From the NCBI GenBank assembly GCA_964425255.1, contig CAYRMV010000001.1, forward strand, positions 1-64,000: a stretch of DNA of 64,000 nucleotides, in the 5' to 3' direction. A program made the position numbers and the translations under genes. This stretch comes from CAYRMV01 sp964425255 (lineage in GTDB: Bacteria; Bacteroidota; Bacteroidia; Flavobacteriales_D; Crocinitomicaceae). A model generated the notes under the pieces. It saw only the letters and a program-made list of their open reading frames with translations. It was not told the origin of the DNA and made no database searches. Numbering within the stretch: the stretch's first letter is position 1; each line of letters starts with the position of its first letter. Positions 1-7,131 of the stretch are shown here, piece by piece.

Positions 1-23
1 TAACCTCTTCAGAGAGGTGCAAT

Positions 24-260
24 ATGGTGATTGCTATAGATGCTTATAAGTTGATTGAGTTGTATGAGAATGATCGTAAAGAAGTTTTTATTGAAGGCAT
101 TATTGGCAATAACTTATTCATAGATAGATTAAAATCATTTAACATTGATTCTCGAAGGGCCGAAGGCGATAAAGGCTCTTATCATTTGCTCGGTGTAGAG
201 GCGACCTGGTATCAAAGATTGATAGAAATGAATATTTTTCTGAAAGATTTTAATTTTTAA
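24..260 (+). CDS. Hypothetical protein, 78 aa
   Basis: A 78-residue open frame with an ATG start and a GAGAGG ribosome binding site at 12-17. That site is part of a small hairpin (CCTCT at 4-8 with AGAGG at 13-17), so translation could be damped by local structure. The product is mixed-charge and soluble, with no membrane segment, no cysteines and no motif I recognise. It is the last gene before the 400-bp non-coding stretch and probably ends an operon that begins outside the window. Confidence 0.55.
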   Translation: MVIAIDAYKLIELYENDRKEVFIEGIIGNNLFIDRLKSFNIDSRRAEGDKGSYHLLGVEATWYQRLIEMNIFLKDFNF

Positions 261-288
261 TTGCATTAATCAGATAAATTGTTATATT
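261..288 (+). promoter_or_regulatory. Putative sigma70-type promoter of the small RNA
   Basis: TTGCAT at 261-266 and TATATT at 283-288 are separated by 16 bp. The -10 box matches five of six consensus positions; the -35 box is weak. The predicted transcription start, about 7 nt downstream, falls at 295-296, exactly where the stem-loop of the proposed small RNA begins. Seen in sequence; not tested. Confidence 0.5.
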
Positions 289-295
289 TGAAATT

Positions 296-379
296 ACTTG
301 TTGCCGAACGAAGGTTGCTATCCCGAAATTCAAACGACAAGTGCTAGAGCCTGAGGTTAAAATCTTGGGCCTTTTTCTT
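296..379 (+). ncRNA. Candidate trans-acting small RNA with seed loop and terminator
   Basis: About 84 nt. The 5' end forms an 8-bp stem (ACTTGTTG at 296-303 with CGACAAGT at 335-342, one G-T pair) around a loop of about 31 nt that contains GGTTGCTATCCCG at 313-325. A second hairpin (349-355 with 364-370) followed by a T-run ends it. The loop is the exact reverse complement of CGGGATAGCAACC at 19814-19826, which ends immediately before an ATG. It also matches 9 nt of the translation start regions at 1647, 15426 and 23934. Promoter, accessible seed and intrinsic terminator is the usual architecture of bacterial base-pairing sRNAs. The function is inferred; a decoy for an RNA-binding repressor would leave the same pattern. 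Confidence 0.55.
349..379 (+). terminator. Intrinsic terminator of the small RNA
   Basis: GCCTGAG (349-355) pairs with CTTGGGC (364-370), 7 bp including two G-T pairs, around an 8-nt loop. It is followed by CTTTTTCTT. The position right after the first stem-loop supports a short discrete transcript. Confidence 0.6.
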
Positions 380-664
380 ATGAGCAGGATTTGACGGAAA
401 TCTTTAAAGAGTCATCGCTTTACTGGCCTGTTCGACTCAGGAACTGCTCGCCTTCACCATTTGAAAATTTTTTTACAATTTTTTACAAAATTGTGGTTCA
501 ATTAAATTACCAACGTAATCATAGACTGTGCAATTTACGAGCAGATGATCTTGTCGTTGGGGGGCTTTGTTAGTGGCCTAGATTTCGCAAGATCATACTC
601 TACGGTGTCGTTGCCGATCGATGTCGATAAGTATCGTAGATAATCGGCTTATTTGGAGGATAAT
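380..664 (+). promoter_or_regulatory. Structured non-coding leader upstream of the 665 gene
   Basis: This 285-bp stretch has no convincing gene. It holds a perfect 9-bp inverted repeat, ATGATCTTG (545-553) with CAAGATCAT (588-596). It also holds two 6-bp pairings that cross each other: TCTACG (599-604) with CGTAGA (635-640), and GCCGAT (613-618) with ATCGGC (643-648). Crossing helices form either a pseudoknot or two alternative states. CCAACG at 510-515 could also compete by pairing with CGTTGG at 555-560. The stretch ends in GGAGGA, the ribosome binding site of the next gene, so a cis-acting regulatory RNA is plausible. Confidence 0.45.
618..627. repeat. TCGATGTCGA palindromic core, intergenic copy
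   Basis: One of 11 copies of TCGA-YR-TCGA in the window; arms extend to ATCGA/TCGAT (617-628). It lies inside the alternative-pairing region of the 665 leader. Confidence 0.6.
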
Positions 665-832
665 ATGGATTTAAGAGAAGAATTTAGATCAATCATTATT
701 ACTCGATTGGTCAAATTAGAAGAAATTAAGTCTAGCATTGGAGATACTGGTACTAATTCTTCACAAAGAGCTATAGAATGGATCCAAGGTTTGATTGAAA
801 TTAATAAAAAATTTTTAGCGAGGCTAGGATGA
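665..832 (+). CDS. Hypothetical protein, 55 aa
   Basis: A short frame with ATG at 665 and a strong GGAGGA ribosome binding site at 657-662. Its stop overlaps the next start as ATGA at 829-832, so it is translationally coupled to the cell-wall hydrolase. The sequence is helical and charged, starting MDLREEFRSII. There is no transmembrane segment, so it is not an obvious holin. No homology recognised. Confidence 0.65.
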   Translation: MDLREEFRSIIITRLVKLEEIKSSIGDTGTNSSQRAIEWIQGLIEINKKFLARLG

Positions 833-1428
833 GCTATTCAAGAGAAGTTTACGATTTTGCAAAAAAGAATTTTAATGGAATAAAAGAAATCTCTGGTTCG
901 ACGTCGAACCCTATTATTAACGATATGCACCAACTTTGTTTTACCGAAAGAAATGATGAAGTTCCTTGGTGTTCGTCTTTTATGAATTTTTGTTATGTAA
1001 TGTATGGTCTAAAAAAGAATCCCAAAGTTATGGTTGATTATTTAATGAAGCGAGGTCACTCTTTAGATTTCATTAAAACGCTTTTTAGACATATTGGAGC
1101 TCAGTCTATGACCGAGATTGAATTGCTCATTAGAAACGATACTAAAGAGTCTGTGGTGTTTCCTGGCCTTAGTGCGTGGGCAAGATCATGGCTTGAAGTC
1201 AGACGTGATGGATTGGCTTTGCTTCCAATATCAAAATCAGAGTTAGCGGTCGGAGATATTGTCATCATGAGTCGTGGTTCAGGAAAAGGTCATGTTGCCT
1301 TTTTTGAAGCAAAAAAGAAATTAGGTCTTCAACTGCAGTTATTTGGTGGGAATCAAGGGAACATGAGTTGTTCGAGTGATGCTTATTTGTCAACGAGGTT
1401 TTTAGGTGCGAAAAGATCAATCAGATAG
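829..1428 (+). CDS. Peptidoglycan hydrolase, TIGR02594/CHAP-like cysteine peptidase (endolysin candidate)
   Basis: 199 aa. Papain/NlpC-like catalytic pattern of the TIGR02594 family: EVPWCSSF near residue 45 supplies the cysteine, GHVAFF near 161 the histidine, and LFGGNQGN near 179 the usual third segment; AWARSWLEV at about 118 also fits. Such enzymes cleave peptide bonds in cell-wall peptides and act as phage lysins or virion-associated hydrolases. There is no signal peptide, so export would need a holin. It starts at the ATGA overlap with the 665 gene. A perfect 16-bp palindrome (895-910) sits inside its coding sequence near residue 25. Confidence 0.75.
   Translation: MSYSREVYDFAKKNFNGIKEISGSTSNPIINDMHQLCFTERNDEVPWCSSFMNFCYVMYGLKKNPKVMVDYLMKRGHSLDFIKTLFRHIGAQSMTEIELLIRNDTKESVVFPGLSAWARSWLEVRRDGLALLPISKSELAVGDIVIMSRGSGKGHVAFFEAKKKLGLQLQLFGGNQGNMSCSSDAYLSTRFLGAKRSIR
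895..910. repeat. Perfect 16-bp palindrome GGTTCGACGTCGAACC
   Basis: Inside the hydrolase gene, encoding part of a G-S-T-S-N stretch. An identical 16-mer occurs between genes at 34051-34066. A member of the TCGA-YR-TCGA set. Confidence 0.8.
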
Positions 1429-1636
1429 TGCGTTAGAACGAGTTAAGCAACTCATCAAAGAATATCCTGAGACGGGAGAAAATGATAAGTTGCTTTTCTT
1501 GGCATATCTTGTTATTCATTTTGATCTACGAAAGAAGTTGGGCGAAGAGGCCTATCTTGAACTTAAAAAGATTTTATTGGAAGCTCCATCTTTTGAGACC
1601 TTGAGAAGACATCGACAAAAACTTCAATCACATTAA
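1406..1636 (+). CDS. Hypothetical protein, 76 aa, basic C-terminal helix
   Basis: GTG start at 1406 overlapping the hydrolase gene by 23 bp, with a weak cGAGG site at 1395-1399. The product is a predicted helical protein with the C-terminal segment FETLRRHRQKLQ. Small phage proteins ending in R-R-x-R-x-K-x-Q helices are common, often beside early genes, and their roles are usually unknown. DNA binding is conceivable but not shown. Confidence 0.55.
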   Translation: MRKDQSDSALERVKQLIKEYPETGENDKLLFLAYLVIHFDLRKKLGEEAYLELKKILLEAPSFETLRRHRQKLQSH

Positions 1637-1646
1637 CCAATTCATA

Positions 1647-1655
1647 GGATAGCAA
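1647..1655 (+). promoter_or_regulatory. GGATAGCAA element before the 1657 start (predicted sRNA target)
   Basis: GGATAGCAA ends 1 nt before the ATG at 1657 and matches 9 nt of the reverse complement of the loop at 313-325. AGGA inside it may also serve as the ribosome binding site. Confidence 0.45.
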
Positions 1656-1656
1656 T

Positions 1657-1962
1657 ATGGATTTAACTTATGCCTTAATATTTCTTGTTGGTGGCTTTTT
1701 AATAGGTCGTCTAAGTTCTTCAAAAATTTTTAACACTCGAGATTTGTATTCTTTTTTGAGCGATGCTTTTCCTGATAAGCCTTGGCTCGTCGAAGATGTT
1801 TTTCAAGAAGTATTCAAGAAAATGAAAATCTCAAGAGATCAACAATTGGAATTTTTAGAAAATCATCGTTTGACTTATGTAACCAGAAAGCTTTTGCGTG
1901 GTGAGTTGAAAATTGTTGATGGAAAGATTGTTAAAAAAAATCACAACGATTCCAATTCTTAA
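1657..1962 (+). CDS. Small membrane-anchored protein, 101 aa
   Basis: Residues 4-18 (TYALIFLVGGFLIGR) form one N-terminal hydrophobic segment with a following positive charge, then a soluble helical domain of about 75 residues. One membrane span plus a cytoplasmic or periplasmic domain fits a phage inner-membrane accessory protein; I recognise no family. Its translation start carries the GGATAGCAA element. The last ten codons overlap the 37-bp promoter-like repeat that leads into the next gene, so the C-terminal KKNHNDSNS may be shaped by that DNA signal. Confidence 0.6.
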   Translation: MDLTYALIFLVGGFLIGRLSSSKIFNTRDLYSFLSDAFPDKPWLVEDVFQEVFKKMKISRDQQLEFLENHRLTYVTRKLLRGELKIVDGKIVKKNHNDSNS

Positions 1963-1971
1963 TCGTATAAT
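1935..1971 (+). promoter_or_regulatory. Promoter-like 37-bp repeat, copy 1
   Basis: Begins with six A then TCACAACGATT, contains the inverted pair ACGATT/AATCGT, and ends in a perfect TATAAT (1966-1971) 5 nt before the ATG at 1977. About 90% identical to 6641-6677 with identical spacing. If TATAAT is a -10 box, the transcript would be nearly leaderless. No good TTGACA box is present, so an activator-type (T4 middle-like) promoter is possible. Inference from conservation of two copies. Confidence 0.5.
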
Positions 1972-1976
1972 ACAGT

Positions 1977-2567
1977 ATGTGGATAAGTATAATCGGCCCC
2001 GTTGGCTCTGGAAAGAGCTTGGTCAAAAAAATTTTAGAAAGTCGTAATTTTCAATTAGAGAGCGAGCTTTTCAACTTTTCAACTTCTATCGAGTATAGAA
2101 GTGATTTCTATTTCAAGCACGATCAAGCAGCATTTTTGAAAAGATTGAATAGTGATATTTTTACTATTGGTTCTTTTTGGGATTATCACGAATGTATTGT
2201 GCCTGTTATGTTTGAAAATTTTGAGATCACCGAGTCTGAGCTTTACTTAATGAATGAGCGATATAATACCACGAGAGAATTTTTGGAACCACCTACCTGT
2301 GTGATTTTCACGAAGATGAGCGAACAACAAGCGTATAATCGGTTGATGCTTTCTGGTGAAGTGGTTAATCATTTAGTGATCAATAAAATTGAAAGACAAT
2401 TGCAATATTATGAAAAATTTATTCAAAAGGTTGCTGTTCCAGTTATTGAAATTGATATGGGACAAAACATTGATGTGGCCTTGAATGATTTGAATTTTAG
2501 CATTGATTCTATTTTAACAAGCAGACTTGATACAGCGAGTATTTGGAAGAGAAATATGTTTCACTAG
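1977..2567 (+). CDS. P-loop deoxynucleoside/nucleotide kinase-like protein
   Basis: 196 aa. The N-terminus MWISIIGPVGSGKSLVKKIL is a Walker A motif (GPVGSGKS, residues 7-14) of the deoxynucleoside kinase/thymidylate kinase class. The middle segment YNTTREFLEPP followed by CVIFTKMSEQQAYNRL resembles the R-x-x-R region and the strand leading to the lid of dNK folds. Known dNKs phosphorylate deoxynucleosides for DNA synthesis, which would suit its place beside nucleotide-metabolism and polymerase genes. I cannot identify all catalytic residues, so substrate is unknown. It starts directly after the TATAAT of the promoter-like repeat. Confidence 0.65.
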   Translation: MWISIIGPVGSGKSLVKKILESRNFQLESELFNFSTSIEYRSDFYFKHDQAAFLKRLNSDIFTIGSFWDYHECIVPVMFENFEITESELYLMNERYNTTREFLEPPTCVIFTKMSEQQAYNRLMLSGEVVNHLVINKIERQLQYYEKFIQKVAVPVIEIDMGQNIDVALNDLNFSIDSILTSRLDTASIWKRNMFH

Positions 2568-2575
2568 GAGATTTT

Positions 2576-2788
2576 ATGAGTATTACTAAGCAAATAAAAA
2601 CAAGATGGAATAACCCTGAGACTGGATCATTCGAGATTAAAGAATTTTCAGCACAAGAGATTGTTGCTGATCCCACTAGAAAAGAGCCAGAAGCTATCAT
2701 CTCGGCCCTTTGTGCTTGTGTTGATTGGCTAATTAAATGTGAGTTAGAAAGACAGGAGAGAGTTAAAGCAATTCTAGCAGGGAAGTGA
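2576..2788 (+). CDS. Hypothetical protein, 70 aa
   Basis: Start chosen at ATG 2576, 5 nt after TAGGAG at 2565-2570; an in-frame ATG 33 bp upstream lies inside the previous gene and has no such site. Small helical protein with two cysteines in the segment ISALCACVDWLIKCEL, which looks like an amphipathic helix. No family recognised. Confidence 0.6.
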   Translation: MSITKQIKTRWNNPETGSFEIKEFSAQEIVADPTRKEPEAIISALCACVDWLIKCELERQERVKAILAGK

Positions 2789-2790
2789 AG

Positions 2791-3000
2791 ATGGAAATAA
2801 TTAATGGATATTGGCTTCATGTCAGAAATAATACAATCTATGAAGTAATCGGCATGGTCGATATTAAAGTCGCCATCGAAGGCCGTTGGGTAGAGGGTGT
2901 TTTATATAAAGATATTAAAACCAACAAACAATATGTGCGTTCAAAAGAAAATTTTTTGGATAGATTCACAAAGGAGATTAATTATGTACCAAATGAGTAA
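2791..3000 (+). CDS. Small DUF1653-like protein, 69 aa
   Basis: Start chosen at ATG 2791, with AGGGA 7 nt upstream; a GTG at 2785 overlaps the previous stop but is too close to the site. The body reads as a short beta-rich domain: IYEVIGMVDIK, EGVLYKDIKTNKQYVR, then SKENFLDRF. This resembles the DUF1653 pattern (a Y-x-V strand, V-x-Y strand, WVRP-like turn, then a phenylalanine-rich helix). The family's function is unknown. The 3' end overlaps the start of the next gene by 17 bp. Confidence 0.55.
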   Translation: MEIINGYWLHVRNNTIYEVIGMVDIKVAIEGRWVEGVLYKDIKTNKQYVRSKENFLDRFTKEINYVPNE

Positions 3001-3373
3001 AGAAGAATTTTTTGAATTTTTTGAAGAAACAACTTCATCTATGATCGCTATTTCAAAAGCTAAAAATGCAGACTATACCGGTGTTGGCGTTTCTCCTTTT
3101 GCTAATTTTGAAAGAGTAGAACAATTAGGAATTTGTTCAACTGAACAAGGTTTTTTAACTCGTATGAGTGACAAACTCTCAAGAATTGCCTCTTATTGTG
3201 CCAAAGGCGAATTACAAGTAAAAGATGAAGGCGTAGAAGATACACTTAAGGATTTAGCAAATTATTCAATATTGATGCTTGGTTATTTAAAGCAAAAGAA
3301 AATTAGAGCTGAGCGTGAAGCCTCTCGACTTTCTATGTTAAGTCAATTAGGCCCATTAGAAGAGAGAAATTAA
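2984..3373 (+). CDS. Nucleotide modification associated domain 1 (DUF1599/MazG-like) protein
   Basis: 129 aa from ATG 2984, 7 nt after AAGGAG (2971-2976). Motifs of the DUF1599/Nmad1 family are visible: KNADYTGVGVSPFANFE, FLTRMSDKLSRIASY and DTLKDLANYSIL. The family has an all-alpha fold related to NTP pyrophosphohydrolases such as MazG and occurs beside thymidylate synthase-like and polymerase genes in phages. A role in clearing or shaping the dNTP pool is likely but unproven. It ends 1 bp before dnaE and is probably co-translated with it. Confidence 0.75.
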   Translation: MYQMSKEEFFEFFEETTSSMIAISKAKNADYTGVGVSPFANFERVEQLGICSTEQGFLTRMSDKLSRIASYCAKGELQVKDEGVEDTLKDLANYSILMLGYLKQKKIRAEREASRLSMLSQLGPLEERN

Positions 3374-3374
3374 T

Positions 3375-6300
3375 ATGTCTAAGACTCATTTTGTTCACTT
3401 GCACTCACACACAGAAGCTTCACTTGCCGATGGTTTGTTTGGAACTAAGAAATGGGTCAAAGCAATCAAAGAGCGTGGTTTCATAGCTCATGCCATTACT
3501 GATCACGGGACGATGACCAATGCTCTTGCATTTTATCATCAAATGAGAGCAGAGAAATTAACTCCTATTATTGGTTGTGAATTTTATTATACAAGAAACC
3601 CTTTAGATAAAACTCCTGCCAATAGAAAATCATCTCATTTGATTTTGTTGGCGAAGAATTATGATGGTTATCAAAATCTTTTAAAACTTCAAAAACTCTC
3701 TTTTACTGATGGATATTATTTTAAGAATAGAATTGGTCTTGAATGGTTGAGTCTTTATGGAGAGGGATTAATTTGTTTGACCGCCTGTCAAGGTGGCGTG
3801 TTGGCACAAGAAGTGTGGAAAGAACTAAGAGGAGAAGTTGGAGAAATTCAACAACGCTTTCAAGAGTTGTCGGCCATATTTGGCTCTGATCTCTATGTCG
3901 AGTTTCAAGGCCATCATACTTTGTCATCGATGCCAGATGGAACGAGATTTGACTCTCAAGCATTAATTAATGAAACATTATATGAAAGCTTAAAAGACAC
4001 GAAAGGCTTTAAGCAAATTGTAACCAATGATTGCCACTACATCACTAAAGATCATGCCAAGATTCAAAAGATGATTAAAAATATTTCTTGGAAGAAACAA
4101 AAAGATGAAAGTGCTGAATCTGGAACTGTATCTGAAGATCATTTTTGCGATTCTTTATGGTTAAAGAACGCTAAGGAAGTTTATGAGTCGTTTAGTGAGT
4201 ATCACGAATATTTACCTCAAAGATTTGTTCTCGAGGGAATTAAACACACCCATGAGGTTTTTGAGAAGTGTAAAGATTTTGCTTTGCCGTCAGGTCTTCG
4301 TTATCTTCCAAAGTTTAGACCGCATATTGATTCTAAAAAGTTTTTTAAGGCATATACCACAAAACTTCTTAAAGAATTTCTTGGAAGTGATCATGTTGTG
4401 GCAAGCAAGGAAGATTATATTAGACGCTACAAAAAAGAGCTTGAGGTCATATCTAAATACGGACTTGAGGATTATTTTCTTATTGTTTGGGACTTGGTTC
4501 GTTATGCTCGTTCTGAGGGTATTGCTACTGGGCTAGGTAGAGGTTCAGCCGCTGGTTGTTTGATTTCATATCTATTGGGAATAGTTCGAGCTGATCCTTT
4601 AGAGTTTGATCTACTCTTTGAAAGATTTTTAAATGAACATCGATGTTCTGGTGGAGAGTTGCCAGACATTGATCTTGATTTTGAATCTTTGGGACGATCA
4701 AGGATTAAAAAATATATTTACGAAACTTATGGAAGTGACAATGTGTGCGAGATAGGCACATACGGAAGAATGAAACTTAAAACATCTCTTCTTGACTTTG
4801 GTAAGATACTTAATCTCGCTAGCCATAAAGATTTGCAAAAAATAACAAAAGATATTGATCTTGAAAAAGATTCAATTGATGATCTTGAGAAGGCAATGGA
4901 AGGCCAAGAGGCATTGAAGAATTTAGTTGATGCTAACCCCGATTATGGATTTGCGGTTAAAAATATTATTGGACAAATGAAATCACAATCGATTCACCCA
5001 GCAGGTGTTTTAATTGCTTCTACTCCTATCGCAGATATTATTCCTGTGAAGACTCAAAAGAAAAATATTAAGCCAGAAGATTTAATTGAAGGCGAAGAGA
5101 AAACTCAAAGAGTTATTACATCACAACCAGAAGACAAATATGTTATTGCAGAAGGTTTGATGAAGATGGATATTCTTGGAGTCAAAGAGTACGACATCAT
5201 TAAATTTGTAATTCAAAACGATCCTAAATTGATAGAAGCTGGATATACTCTCGATAATTATGTTGAGAAGATAATGAAGCTTAATAAGCAAGGCAGATTG
5301 GCGAAAGTTTGGAAATTATTTTGTCAGGGAGAAACATCAGGTGTTTTTCAATTTTCTTCAGAAGGTATGCAAGGTCTTCTGAAAATGATGCAACCTCGAC
5401 ACATGGATGATTTAATTGCAGCCAACGCTTTATATCGGCCAGGTTGTTTAAATAATGGTTGGCACATACTTTATTGTGATCGAAAGAATGGAAAAGAAGA
5501 AACAACTTATGTTCATGAAATTGTCGAAAGAATTACATCGAATACTTTTGGTGTTTTGGTTTTTCAAGAGCAGTTCATGAGAATCATTAATGAGCTTGGT
5601 GGTATTGATCTCGTTGAATCGGACAATATTCGTTCGGCCCTTGGTAAAAAGAATAAGGAAAAACTTGCTAAATATGGCCCTATGTTTATTGAGGGTGCAT
5701 CGAAACATATATCAAGTGCAGATGCAGAGAAGCTTTGGGAGCAAATTATTCACGCATCTGAATATTCATTCAATAAATCTCACTCTTGTTCTTATTCTAT
5801 TTTGGCTTTTATATCTCAATTTTTAAAGATAGTTTCTCCATCTTATTTTTTCGCAGCTCACTTTTTTTGGAATATTAAAAAGAAAGAAACAGAAGATTTG
5901 CTAAGAAACAAAAAAATTGCTCAATCAATGGGTATTGAATTTGTTTTACCTCATATTAACAAATCAACAGATAAGATGATCGTTGAAGGCAAGAAAGTTA
6001 TATCATCTTTGTCTCTAGTGAAGATGGTTGGCTTGTCGGCAGTTAAAGAAATAATTTCAAAACAACCGTTCACTTCTTTTGATGATTTCCATAAACGAGT
6101 GAATAAAGCTAAGGTTAAATATAATGTTATTCAAAATTTAATTTTTGCTGGAGCTTTTGATGAATTTGGAGATAGAAAAATACTATTAAAAGAATTGGCT
6201 GAAAGAACTAAAAACAAAGAATATGAAGGCTACAATGATCAACAAATGATGATTCGTTTTTATGATTGTGTTGGTTTTTATGAGCAAAAAATCAAGTCAG

Positions 6301-6641
6301 TTATTCCAGGGTTTTCTGAATATTGTGTTAGCCAAGAAGAGTTAAAAGAATTTGATGACAAAGATGAAGTAAGAGTTGGTGGTATTATTACTGCTGTTCG
6401 TTCTCATGTTACCAAAAAAGGCGATAAGATGGGCTTTTGCACATTAGAAGACCTTGACGAGAAATTTGAAATAACAATATTCCCAGAAGCTTGGGCCGAA
6501 GAAAGAAAGAAAATTCTAGTGGGAAATATCGTTGAGATTCACGGCAAAAAGTCGGAATTTAACGGCAAGCAAAATGCTATTGAAGCTATAGAATTTACTA
6601 CATTAGATGGCGATTTTATGGATAAGCTGTCTGCGTTATAA
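3375..6641 (+). CDS. dnaE: DNA polymerase III alpha subunit (DnaE-type replicase)
   Basis: 1088 aa, a full-length C-family polymerase. An N-terminal PHP domain begins HLHSHTEASLADG (residue 8 onward) with AITDHGTM. The palm holds GLGRGSAAGC (about 387), PDIDLDFE with the two catalytic aspartates (about 431 and 433), and LKMDILG with the third (about 598). FNKSHSCSYS and the helix-hairpin-helix region follow, then an OB fold (about 995-1075, GGIITAVRSHVTKKGDKMGF). It would synthesise phage DNA in place of a B- or A-family enzyme. The protein ends FMDKLSAL, matching the F-x-x-x-L-x-x-[L/I] tail found on nine small phage proteins downstream. No separate epsilon exonuclease is visible nearby. Confidence 0.95.
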   Translation: MSKTHFVHLHSHTEASLADGLFGTKKWVKAIKERGFIAHAITDHGTMTNALAFYHQMRAEKLTPIIGCEFYYTRNPLDKTPANRKSSHLILLAKNYDGYQNLLKLQKLSFTDGYYFKNRIGLEWLSLYGEGLICLTACQGGVLAQEVWKELRGEVGEIQQRFQELSAIFGSDLYVEFQGHHTLSSMPDGTRFDSQALINETLYESLKDTKGFKQIVTNDCHYITKDHAKIQKMIKNISWKKQKDESAESGTVSEDHFCDSLWLKNAKEVYESFSEYHEYLPQRFVLEGIKHTHEVFEKCKDFALPSGLRYLPKFRPHIDSKKFFKAYTTKLLKEFLGSDHVVASKEDYIRRYKKELEVISKYGLEDYFLIVWDLVRYARSEGIATGLGRGSAAGCLISYLLGIVRADPLEFDLLFERFLNEHRCSGGELPDIDLDFESLGRSRIKKYIYETYGSDNVCEIGTYGRMKLKTSLLDFGKILNLASHKDLQKITKDIDLEKDSIDDLEKAMEGQEALKNLVDANPDYGFAVKNIIGQMKSQSIHPAGVLIASTPIADIIPVKTQKKNIKPEDLIEGEEKTQRVITSQPEDKYVIAEGLMKMDILGVKEYDIIKFVIQNDPKLIEAGYTLDNYVEKIMKLNKQGRLAKVWKLFCQGETSGVFQFSSEGMQGLLKMMQPRHMDDLIAANALYRPGCLNNGWHILYCDRKNGKEETTYVHEIVERITSNTFGVLVFQEQFMRIINELGGIDLVESDNIRSALGKKNKEKLAKYGPMFIEGASKHISSADAEKLWEQIIHASEYSFNKSHSCSYSILAFISQFLKIVSPSYFFAAHFFWNIKKKETEDLLRNKKIAQSMGIEFVLPHINKSTDKMIVEGKKVISSLSLVKMVGLSAVKEIISKQPFTSFDDFHKRVNKAKVKYNVIQNLIFAGAFDEFGDRKILLKELAERTKNKEYEGYNDQQMMIRFYDCVGFYEQKIKSVIPGFSEYCVSQEELKEFDDKDEVRVGGIITAVRSHVTKKGDKMGFCTLEDLDEKFEITIFPEAWAEERKKILVGNIVEIHGKKSEFNGKQNAIEAIEFTTLDGDFMDKLSAL

Positions 6642-6677
6642 AAAAATCACAACGATTTTGATTCTCAATCGTATTAT
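6641..6677 (+). promoter_or_regulatory. Promoter-like 37-bp repeat, copy 2
   Basis: Same element as 1935-1971: six A, TCACAACGATT, inverted ACGATT/AATCGT, and TATTAT (6672-6677) at the same spacing. Here it is fully intergenic, directly after the dnaE stop, so its conservation is not explained by protein sequence. It would drive the recombination operon that starts at 6695. Confidence 0.55.
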
Positions 6678-6694
6678 AAGCAAAAGAGAGAAAT

Positions 6695-7129
6695 ATGAAA
6701 GACATTGCAGTTGAAATTGAAGGTCTTGTACCAGAGGCCGTTTTTGTAAAAGTTAAAAATGATTTAATAATCACCGAGGATATTGATACCGAAGTTGATC
6801 ATGCTTCAGCAAATTATGGATATTATGCTGTACTTTCTGAGAAAGCAGAGACACGCTATCAAAAATTAAAATATTCTTTTGAGCGTTGGAAAGCAGAACA
6901 TGGAATGGCCATTGATGCTGAAAGAGTGCGTGAAGGTGCTAAAAAATTAACCGAAAAACAAAAAGAAGAAACTTTGATTTCTCATGAGAAGTTTAAAGCA
7001 TATCAATTAAAATTAATCAAATTAGATGACGATAGAAGAACTTTAAAAATTCTTGCTAGAGCATTTGAAAAGAAGGCAGACTTGATTCAAACAAAATCTT
7101 CTAATAGAAGAAAAGAGATAAGGAGCTAG
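6695..7129 (+). CDS. Coiled-coil protein, possible recombination mediator (UvsY-like role)
   Basis: 144 aa. A short N-terminal beta part (residues 1-30) is followed by a long charged helix pair (about 35-135) with segments YGYYAVLSEKAETRYQKLKY and LARAFEKKADLIQ and a basic end. Phages with UvsX, gp46/47 and gp32-type SSB often carry a small coiled-coil mediator that loads the recombinase onto SSB-coated DNA. Position at the head of this operon and general build fit, but the sequence match to UvsY is not something I can show. RBS AGAGAG precedes the ATG. Confidence 0.4.
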   Translation: MKDIAVEIEGLVPEAVFVKVKNDLIITEDIDTEVDHASANYGYYAVLSEKAETRYQKLKYSFERWKAEHGMAIDAERVREGAKKLTEKQKEETLISHEKFKAYQLKLIKLDDDRRTLKILARAFEKKADLIQTKSSNRRKEIRS

Positions 7130-7131
7130 TA

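Noticed and set aside
391..573. Open frame of 60 codons
   Set aside because: No ribosome binding site, cysteine/arginine-rich chance-like composition, and it runs through strong inverted repeats of the leader region.
261..664. tRNA or tmRNA in the first non-coding region
   Set aside because: No cloverleaf, T-loop or CCA-type acceptor could be formed; the stems found are simple hairpins.
4183..4536. 117-codon open frame inside dnaE
   Set aside because: Lies in another frame of a fully supported polymerase, with no start signal and a product of unlikely composition.
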